A DNA stretch of 10,243 nucleotides from Planctomycetaceae bacterium. GTDB taxonomy: Bacteria > Planctomycetota > Planctomycetia > Pirellulales > Thermoguttaceae. A model generated the notes under the pieces. The model made no database searches. It was not told the DNA's origin and was given only the letters and a program-made list of their open reading frames with translations. The DNA lies in NCBI GenBank assembly GCA_009783865.1, contig WRCR01000114.1, positions 1-10,243 on the forward strand, read 5' to 3'. The translations under genes were made by a program, and so were the position numbers. Shown piece after piece: positions 1 through 5,207 of this stretch. Every line of letters starts with the position of its first letter. Position 1 is the stretch's first letter.

Positions 1-9
1 ATTGTATGA

Positions 10-15
10 TATAAT
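10..15 (+). promoter_or_regulatory. -10 box of the tRNA-Asn promoter
   Basis: A perfect TATAAT lies 34 bases before the tRNA gene. A -35 box at the usual 17-base spacing would fall just outside the window, so only half of the promoter can be judged. The position suits transcription of the tRNA with a short trimmed leader. Confidence 0.5.
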
Positions 16-49
16 TGTGCCTTTTGTGTGAAATGGCGGAAGGTATGCT

Positions 50-123
50 GCCTCCTTAGCTCAGTTGGTTAGAGCGTCGGACTGTTAATCCGCAGGTCTT
101 AGGTTCGAGTCCTAAAGGGGGCG
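50..123 (+). tRNA. tRNA-Asn (anticodon GTT)
   Basis: The sequence folds into a full cloverleaf. The acceptor stem is 50-56 with 116-122 (7 pairs including one T-G wobble), the D stem 59-62 with 72-75, the anticodon arm 77-93 and the T arm 99-115 with loop TTCGAGT. The anticodon GTT at 84-86 reads the asparagine codons AAC and AAT. The discriminator base is G at 123. CCA is not encoded, as TTGA follows. The first anticodon-stem pair (77 with 93) is a T-C mismatch, while the other four pairs are sound. The variable loop has five bases. The gene stands alone, with its own -10 box upstream and an integrase-like fragment downstream. Confidence 0.96.
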
Positions 124-142
124 TTGAACGTAAAGTCAACAA

Positions 143-168
143 TAATCACGGGTTGCAATAAGTGATTA
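143..168. repeat. Inverted repeat downstream of tRNA-Asn
   Basis: TAATCAC at 143-149 pairs perfectly with GTGATTA at 162-168 around a 12-base loop. It lies 19 bases after the tRNA. It has no T-run after it, so it is not a standard intrinsic terminator. It could be a processing structure, a recombination-arm site left by a mobile element, or chance. Confidence 0.3.
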
Positions 169-208
169 CTTGTAAAACCGGTTCGTTTTTCAATCGAAGT
201 TTTTACCG

Positions 209-457
209 ATGGTAAAAAGTTTAAGAGAAAGGAACGAAGTTACGCAAGGTAAGAAGTCCTCTTTACCGAAAATCTGCTGCCGGAAAGATACCGGTGCAGC
301 ATTTATTGTCCAGAATGGGCAGCGGATTTACATCGGTAAATATGCCGACCCGATGCCGAAGGAAACATTACAGGAGTATCACCGGATATTGGCGGAATAC
401 GCCGCCGGTTGTCCGCCGCAGCCATCTGCTTGCGGTTTTAATTTCTTTGCGTTATAA
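209..457 (+). CDS. Integrase N-terminal-domain-like fragment (82 aa)
   Basis: This small protein resembles the short N-terminal domain that precedes the SAM-like and catalytic domains of tyrosine recombinases in planctomycetes. The resemblance lies in the pattern of a basic start, a GxAxxxxNGxxxYxGKY block (about residues 29-45) and a Y-RxxAEYxAG helix (about residues 57-67). The catalytic core with its R...HxxR...Y residues is absent: the frame ends at residue 82 and the following bases are the promoter and start of the next gene. It lies 86 bases after a tRNA gene, a favoured integration target, so a relic of an excised or decayed integrative element is the likely explanation. No clear Shine-Dalgarno precedes the ATG. 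The last residues overlap the -35 and -10 boxes of the downstream promoter, so the tail is probably not under protein selection. It may be expressed as a small DNA-binding protein or be a pseudogene. The similarity is judged by eye. Confidence 0.45.
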   Translation: MVKSLRERNEVTQGKKSSLPKICCRKDTGAAFIVQNGQRIYIGKYADPMPKETLQEYHRILAEYAAGCPPQPSACGFNFFAL

Positions 458-458
458 T
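430..458 (+). promoter_or_regulatory. Promoter of the first lyase gene
   Basis: TTGCGG (430-435), a 17-base spacer and a perfect TATAAT (453-458) form a good sigma70-type promoter. Transcription would begin near 465, giving a leader of about 38 bases before the ATG at 503. The promoter lies inside the 3' end of the small integrase-like ORF, and the stop codon of that ORF is part of the -10 box. Confidence 0.65.
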
Positions 459-502
459 TCCGTTTGATATGGTGCTAATTCTTTACGCAAACGGAGAACA
501 AA

Positions 503-2668
503 ATGAGGTTTATCGTTTTATACATCGTTCTTTTCTTATCAATCTGTCCGGCTTTCGCACTGGACGACAACTTTAAAGATTCATGGACTTACCAAGTCCA
601 AGAGGAACATCCGCGATTGTTTTTCAACAAGCAGACATTTGAAACTGTCAAGAAGCGTGCGCTAAGCGAAGAAAATAAACTGTTCACCGAAATGAAAGGC
701 AGAGTCGATTCGCTTATCGGAAAAGAAATTACGTTCAAGGACCCTCTGAACATTGACGGAACACAAAATTCCGACCATGAATACGGCACCCGCGCTGCCG
801 AAGCGGCGTTTGTCTATCTCGTTACCGAAGATAAAAAGTATTTGGAACTGACGAAAAATATCTTAATCAAACTCGTTGACTATTACACATTCCGAAACGA
901 AAAAGGGCTGAACATTCAATGGTACGCCTTTTCGAGAGTCAATGCGCTTGCCGCTTACGATTGGATTTACAACGACCTGGCAGAACAGGAAAGAACGGAA
1001 ATCGGAACACCGTTTCTCAAAGCAATCAATTACATGCTTCCGTCTAGGAACCGAAAGACGTTTTTTCGGGAGAATACCGGAAATTACAAAACGGGATTTT
1101 ACGGACCTCCTTGTTTGGCATGGTACGCTGGTATCGTTTTCCACCGCGCCGGTATCGATGACAAACTGGCTAAAGAATTATTGATGAAAGGTTATAACGA
1201 CTATCTAACGCTTCTGAAATACCGAAGTGATATTGCCGGAAAAGACGGCGGTGCTGCCGCAGCCGTGCTGGGATATTGTATGGGAGCATATCCTTGGGCG
1301 GAATTCAATTTCTTTCACACCGTCAATGCTGCAACGGGAGTCGATGTTTCAAAAGATTGGCAGTATGTCCCGAAATTCGTCGATTACATCTTTTGGAATT
1401 GGCTTCCCGGCAACAAGGAATATGGTTTTGGAGACACCGGTCATACTACCAATGACCTTCCGACGGGTTCGCTGCACATTCACCTGTCGCAGATGATTCA
1501 TTTTTACGGAAAGAGCCAGCCGGATTTAATCGGCAGAGTGAAATGGATGCAGACAAAGGTGCAGCGGCAGCGCAGCGAAGTATTCCCTTTCACCAGATTT
1601 TTGTTGACGAATTACAGAGATGATATTGCTCCCGCTGCTCCTGATGAGAACCTGCCGAAAGCGAAACACTTCGCAAACATGGGACAGATATTTATGCGGT
1701 CAGGGTCAGGCGATGACGACACTTATGCTCTATTTACCGCTGGCGGAGTATTGACGCAGCATAAACATTTCGACAACAACAATTTCGTTATCTTCAAAAA
1801 AGGATTCTTGGCATTGGATACGGGGACTCGTCCTGAACCCGGTATTCATTTATCGCATTACTATTGCAGAACGATTGCACATAATTGTATTCTGATAAGA
1901 ATGCCCGATGAAAAGATGCCGAATTACTGGGGCGGTCCCGCTTTGAATGAAGAAAAACTGCCCATCCCCAATGACGGCGGACAGAATAATCAACTCGGTT
2001 CGAAGGTTCTCGCCTTTGAAGAGAATAAAGAATACGTGTATATCGCAAGTGATGCAACTCCATCGTACCACAAGGACAAGACCAATCAGGTAGTTCGTCA
2101 GTTTGTTTTTCTGCTGCCGGATTGTTTCGTTATTTTCGATAGAGTCAATTCCGCAAAGGCGGAGTATCCGAAGACATGGCTGCTCCACACTGCACGTGAA
2201 CCGGTTGTCACCGGCAAGGAGTTTTATGCAGACCAAATGGAAGGGCGGCTGTTTTGCAGGACGGTTTTTCCTGAAGATGCCAAACTCGAAAAAATTGGCG
2301 GACCGGGAAAACAATTCTGGTCAGACGGCAGGAACTGGGCATTGCCGGTATTGGTGCCGGGTGATTGGAGATACACTCCCGGCAAAAAAGAACCTATGGA
2401 CACACGTGAACTGCTTGGACAATGGCGTATGGAAGTGTCGCCGGCGCAGCCCGCAACGGATGATGTGTTTCTGCACTTGATACAAGTTGGCGACCAGTCG
2501 GTAAAATCAATGGTTAAATCGACCGTAATTAAAACCGCTGATACAGCGGGAGTGAAATTCACTTTTGCGGATAAGGAATATGAAGTAACGTTCAACACCA
2601 AAGGAGACATCGGCGGAAAACTTTTGATTCGCCGCGGACAACAGCAGTTGGTGAACGTTAAGTTGTGA
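503..2668 (+). CDS. Secreted heparinase II/III-superfamily polysaccharide lyase
   Basis: This is a predicted exported lyase that would cleave uronic-acid-containing polysaccharide by beta-elimination. A Sec signal peptide covers residues 1-19, with AFA before the cleavage site. The mature protein begins with a HPRLFF motif (from H36) typical of this superfamily, then an alpha/alpha-toroid region to about residue 370, then a beta-sandwich heparinase II/III domain from about 395. Candidate active-site residues by pattern are N194 (GNY), Y258 (DG then LGY), H420 and H422 in HKHFD, D439 in LDTG and H460 in AHN. The H422 to D439 spacing of 17 equals that of two zinc ligands I recall for Pedobacter heparinase II (PL21). 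At 721 aa it is near the length of that enzyme. The start is set by GGAGA at 493-497 followed by ACAAA. The true substrate (heparin, heparan, chondroitin, ulvan or alginate-like) cannot be read from sequence. It has its own promoter and is followed by a hairpin-rich spacer. Confidence 0.85.
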   Translation: MRFIVLYIVLFLSICPAFALDDNFKDSWTYQVQEEHPRLFFNKQTFETVKKRALSEENKLFTEMKGRVDSLIGKEITFKDPLNIDGTQNSDHEYGTRAAEAAFVYLVTEDKKYLELTKNILIKLVDYYTFRNEKGLNIQWYAFSRVNALAAYDWIYNDLAEQERTEIGTPFLKAINYMLPSRNRKTFFRENTGNYKTGFYGPPCLAWYAGIVFHRAGIDDKLAKELLMKGYNDYLTLLKYRSDIAGKDGGAAAAVLGYCMGAYPWAEFNFFHTVNAATGVDVSKDWQYVPKFVDYIFWNWLPGNKEYGFGDTGHTTNDLPTGSLHIHLSQMIHFYGKSQPDLIGRVKWMQTKVQRQRSEVFPFTRFLLTNYRDDIAPAAPDENLPKAKHFANMGQIFMRSGSGDDDTYALFTAGGVLTQHKHFDNNNFVIFKKGFLALDTGTRPEPGIHLSHYYCRTIAHNCILIRMPDEKMPNYWGGPALNEEKLPIPNDGGQNNQLGSKVLAFEENKEYVYIASDATPSYHKDKTNQVVRQFVFLLPDCFVIFDRVNSAKAEYPKTWLLHTAREPVVTGKEFYADQMEGRLFCRTVFPEDAKLEKIGGPGKQFWSDGRNWALPVLVPGDWRYTPGKKEPMDTRELLGQWRMEVSPAQPATDDVFLHLIQVGDQSVKSMVKSTVIKTADTAGVKFTFADKEYEVTFNTKGDIGGKLLIRRGQQQLVNVKL

Positions 2669-2729
2669 TTTTACCGGTACATCAACTCATATACTCATTT
2701 ATGGGCGTGTAATAGTTTTATTGTGAGTT

Positions 2730-2750
2730 AAAATTACCCCGAAGGGGTAA
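2730..2750 (-). terminator. Possible intrinsic terminator for the antitoxin-like gene
   Basis: TTACCCC (2734-2740) and GGGGTAA (2744-2750) form a perfect 7-pair stem around GAA. Read on the reverse strand the stem is followed by TTTT (complement of 2730-2733), giving a short terminator about 110 bases beyond the antitoxin-like stop codon. On the forward strand A bases follow instead, so it is less convincing as an end for the first lyase gene. The T-run is short. Confidence 0.35.
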
Positions 2751-2843
2751 AATATCTATAATCCCCGATTTCAGTCGGGGGTAAGACGGCTGCCATATGA
2801 CATAAAGCCCCGAATGGGCGTGACTGTTCCGGTTTAGTTACGC
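2734..2843. repeat. Cluster of four GC-rich hairpins between convergent genes
   Basis: Four inverted repeats sit in 110 bases. They are 2734-2740 with 2744-2750 (7 pairs), 2763-2768 with 2775-2780 (CCCCGA/TCGGGG, 6 pairs), 2807-2810 with 2816-2819 (GCCC/GGGC), and 2818-2825 with 2836-2843 (GCGTGACT/AGTTACGC, 8 pairs with one G-T). The third and fourth stems share two bases and would compete. The spacer 2669-2860 between two convergent genes has no coding sequence that I can see. Dense palindromes of this kind resemble REP- or MITE-like intergenic elements, but only one copy is visible here. They may also help to end transcription from both sides. Confidence 0.5.
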
Positions 2844-2860
2844 TCCTTTGATGCTATTGC

Positions 2861-3064
2861 TCATTCCGCAAAATCCTCCAACGGCGCGTCAAAGTCATCA
2901 CTCATCCAGAACTGACTTTCGGCACAGCCGAATACCGGTCGTTTTTCGGACGGTGCTTCAGAGCGAACCTCCGGTTCAATTATAGTAATAAGTTTCAGCG
3001 AATCCAATTCGCGCAGCAGAGCCATCGCCTGCGGCTGTATAACCCCTATTTGAAGTACTTGCAT
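2861..3064 (-). CDS. DUF2281/antitoxin-like protein, apparently without its toxin
   Basis: This 67-residue protein ends in a block running from KRPVFGCA (near residue 41) to MSDDFDAPLEDFAE (54-67). It is characteristic of small DUF2281-type antitoxins that usually accompany a PIN-domain or similar toxin. The N-terminal half (IQPQAMALLRELDSL) looks like the short helix that precedes this block in the family. The usual final residues after DFxE (commonly YM) are missing. The start is supported by GAGG on the reverse strand (complement of 3073-3076), eight bases before the ATG, and by a promoter at 3114-3142. In type II systems the toxin normally follows at once. Here an ATGA overlap at the stop starts only an eight-codon frame, and no toxin-like frame exists in 2669-2860. 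It therefore looks like an orphan antitoxin, either a relic or a repressor acting elsewhere. Family assignment is by recognised motif only. Confidence 0.7.
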   Translation of the reverse strand: MQVLQIGVIQPQAMALLRELDSLKLITIIEPEVRSEAPSEKRPVFGCAESQFWMSDDFDAPLEDFAE

Positions 3065-3113
3065 GATATAATCCTCATTGTGTTATCTGCACTACGTATT
3101 CTTGACTCAATCA

Positions 3114-3142
3114 TTTATACCTCATTTTACAAAATAAGACAA
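3114..3142 (-). promoter_or_regulatory. Promoter of the antitoxin-like gene
   Basis: On the reverse strand TTGTCT (complement of 3137-3142), a 17-base spacer and TATAAA (complement of 3114-3119) make a good sigma70-type promoter. The -10 lies 50 bases before the ATG at 3064. Its -35 box is back to back with the forward promoter of the second lyase. Confidence 0.55.
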
Positions 3143-3165
3143 CCACATCGGCTGTAGGAGGTTGT
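3139..3165. promoter_or_regulatory. Inverted repeat spanning both -35 boxes (candidate operator)
   Basis: ACAACC (3139-3144) and GGTTGT (3160-3165) are perfect inverted half-sites 15 bases apart. Each half overlaps the -35 box of one of the two divergent promoters. Part of the symmetry follows from two opposed TTGT-type -35 boxes, but the added GG/CC pairs extend it. A dimeric repressor here could control both the antitoxin-like gene and the lyase. Confidence 0.35.
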
Positions 3166-3190
3166 TTTGTCGTGAAAATAAGATTACAAT
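3162..3190 (+). promoter_or_regulatory. Promoter of the second lyase gene
   Basis: TTGTTT (3162-3167), a 17-base spacer and TACAAT (3185-3190) form a plausible sigma70-type promoter. The start codon lies 44 bases after the -10 start-proximal edge, nearly the same distance as in the first lyase gene (45) and the Tat-signal gene (42). The predicted leader is about 37 bases. Confidence 0.5.
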
Positions 3191-3233
3191 CTAAAGGGTA
3201 TTCTGCCACATACATCACATATGGAGAACAACA

Positions 3234-5177
3234 ATGCTACATCATTTACAGAAAAAATGTTTCCTTGCCGTTTTGGTTTCGATTTTCGTCATCGGACAAC
3301 AAGCAATAGCCGCTGACGGCACTGCGGTACTGTTGTCACGTCTTGATTTAACAAAGCCGGGACTTGAAAAAGTAAAAGCGGCATCCGGCAATTCTGATGC
3401 CGCCGCCAAAGAGTTGCTGAATTATTATCGGACACGGACTTCCGTTCAACATCCGGTCGACAGAACACAGAAAAAGTCCTCACTGGGAAAGTATGCGAGA
3501 GCCGGTGATATTGAAACGGCAAACAACGCATTGAAACATATCTTCGTTGGGCAGTCGGCATATCCGCCGCACTTTTGCGGAGAGGACATCAACTGGGGCA
3601 GCCGTCCTGTCCCCGACAATGAATGGGTGTGGCAGTTGAACCGAATGGGTTTTTGGACGGCAATGTCCAAAGCATATTGGCACACCGGTGATGAAAAATA
3701 TGCCGAAGAGTGGGTTTTTCAATTAACCGATTGGGTGAAAAAGAATCCGCGGGACAAAGAACACGCTTATGCTTGGCGTTCAATCGAAGCCGGTATCCGC
3801 GGTCAGCAATGGACGCATCTCTTTCAGCACTTCCTCGATTCACCTGCTTTTACGCCGGAGTTTCTCGTTGTATTTCTTAACAGTTGTTATGACCATGCTG
3901 ATTACTTAATGACCAAATACAGTGCAAGGAGCAACTGGGGTTTGATGGAAGCCGAAGGAATGGCGTTCATCGCTATCGTGTTTCCTGAATTCAAAGATGC
4001 CGAAAAATGGAAAGCGGAAGCAATCGTCCGATTGAACAAAGAAATCGACAATCAGGTTTATTCGGACGGACATCAGCGTGAACTTACCATCGGATACCAC
4101 GTCGGCTGCATCGGCTGGTTCAGCAAGACGCTCGACTTGGCAAAGATGAACGGGATGGAAGACGCTTTTCCCGATTCATATCGGGCAAAGATTGAAAAAA
4201 TGTGCGAAGTCCCCATGAAATTAGGAATGCCGGACGGGTCTAATACACAGTTCGGCGATTCATGGAAAGGCAGACCGGGCGGAAATTGGGGAATCTTGAA
4301 ACTGTGGGCGGAAAGATATAATCGCCCCGACTTCTTGTATGTTGCAACCGAAGGCAAACAGGGTGAAAAGCCCAAAGAGACCGCCTTCGCTTACAAGGAA
4401 AGCGGACTATATTCCATGCGCAGCGGCTGGGATAAAAACGCCGTTTGTCTGATATTGAAATGCGGTCCTGACGGCGGCGGACATTCCCAGCCGGACAACG
4501 GCACCTTTGAATTGTACGCTGGCGGACGACATCTTATGCCCGACAGCGGCTGTTATATCTACAGCGGCGACCCGGAAAACCGGCGATGGTTTCGGCAAAC
4601 GAAAATTCATCAAACGCTGACCCTTGACGGAAAGAACACGGCTTATGCTCCCAGACATTTGTATTGGCAGACCGACGATAACTTGGACGTGCTGGTTGTT
4701 GAAAATGCGGGTTATCCCGACCTCACACATCGGCGCGCTGTGTTTTTCGTTGATAAGAAATACTTCGTCATTGTCGATGAAGCAATCGGCAAAGGAAAGG
4801 GCGTCGCTGCAATTCACTTTCAACTTGCACCGGGTGAAGCGGTACTTGATGCCGACAACCAGACGGCTAGAACCGCCTTCAAAGACGGCTGGAATGTGTT
4901 AGTACAGAACGTCATGCCCAAAGATGCAAAAATGGAAGAAGAGGAAGGGCAAATATCCTACGTGTACACTAAGAAAGAACCCCGACCGGCGTTTCGCTTC
5001 AGTGTCCCCAAAACGGATGAGACCGGTATTCGCTATATCACCATCGTTGCGCCATATACTAAAACACCGCCGGAGATAAAAGTTGAATTGTTGGGTAATC
5101 CTGTCATCGGCGGCAATAAACTAGAATTGAAATTGTCAACGGACGGAAAATCCCGACAAATCGGTTATACTCTTTAA
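3234..5177 (+). CDS. Secreted heparinase III-like (PL12-type) polysaccharide lyase
   Basis: This is a predicted exported lyase, closest by eye to heparin-sulfate lyases of the heparinase III group. A Sec signal peptide covers residues 1-26 (AIA before the cut). An alpha/alpha-toroid occupies about residues 30-370, including the family-typical NWGSRPVPDNEWVWQLNR stretch, and a beta-sandwich heparinase II/III domain follows to about 620. The candidate catalytic residues are N234 (SNWG), Y288 (GYH) and H417 (GGGHSQPD). As I recall, Pedobacter heparinase III uses Asn240, Tyr294 and His424, so the spacings (54 and 129 here against 54 and 130) agree almost exactly. D421, D437 and H459 (KIHQTLTLDG) are also conserved-looking. 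Length (647 aa) fits the family. GGAG at 3223-3226 supports the start. Activity on heparan sulfate is likely by homology, but related enzymes act on other uronates. The gene ends 30 bases before the next and may be cotranscribed with it. Confidence 0.87.
   Translation: MLHHLQKKCFLAVLVSIFVIGQQAIAADGTAVLLSRLDLTKPGLEKVKAASGNSDAAAKELLNYYRTRTSVQHPVDRTQKKSSLGKYARAGDIETANNALKHIFVGQSAYPPHFCGEDINWGSRPVPDNEWVWQLNRMGFWTAMSKAYWHTGDEKYAEEWVFQLTDWVKKNPRDKEHAYAWRSIEAGIRGQQWTHLFQHFLDSPAFTPEFLVVFLNSCYDHADYLMTKYSARSNWGLMEAEGMAFIAIVFPEFKDAEKWKAEAIVRLNKEIDNQVYSDGHQRELTIGYHVGCIGWFSKTLDLAKMNGMEDAFPDSYRAKIEKMCEVPMKLGMPDGSNTQFGDSWKGRPGGNWGILKLWAERYNRPDFLYVATEGKQGEKPKETAFAYKESGLYSMRSGWDKNAVCLILKCGPDGGGHSQPDNGTFELYAGGRHLMPDSGCYIYSGDPENRRWFRQTKIHQTLTLDGKNTAYAPRHLYWQTDDNLDVLVVENAGYPDLTHRRAVFFVDKKYFVIVDEAIGKGKGVAAIHFQLAPGEAVLDADNQTARTAFKDGWNVLVQNVMPKDAKMEEEEGQISYVYTKKEPRPAFRFSVPKTDETGIRYITIVAPYTKTPPEIKVELLGNPVIGGNKLELKLSTDGKSRQIGYTL
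5166..5171 (+). promoter_or_regulatory. Weak -10-like box before the SHD1 protein gene
   Basis: TATACT overlaps the last codons of the second lyase and lies 37 bases before the ATG at 5208. No -35 box is seen at 16-18 bases upstream, so read-through from the lyase promoter is at least as likely. Confidence 0.2.
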
Positions 5178-5207
5178 TTCATTATTCCAACCATCCTGAA
5201 TTTTTTT

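Noticed and set aside
1850..2314. Reverse-strand open frame of 154 codons
   Set aside because: It is the shadow of the beta-sandwich region of the first lyase. No motif or start signal supports it.
2669..2860. Toxin gene after the antitoxin-like gene
   Set aside because: All three reverse frames are closed early and none shows a PIN-like aspartate motif.
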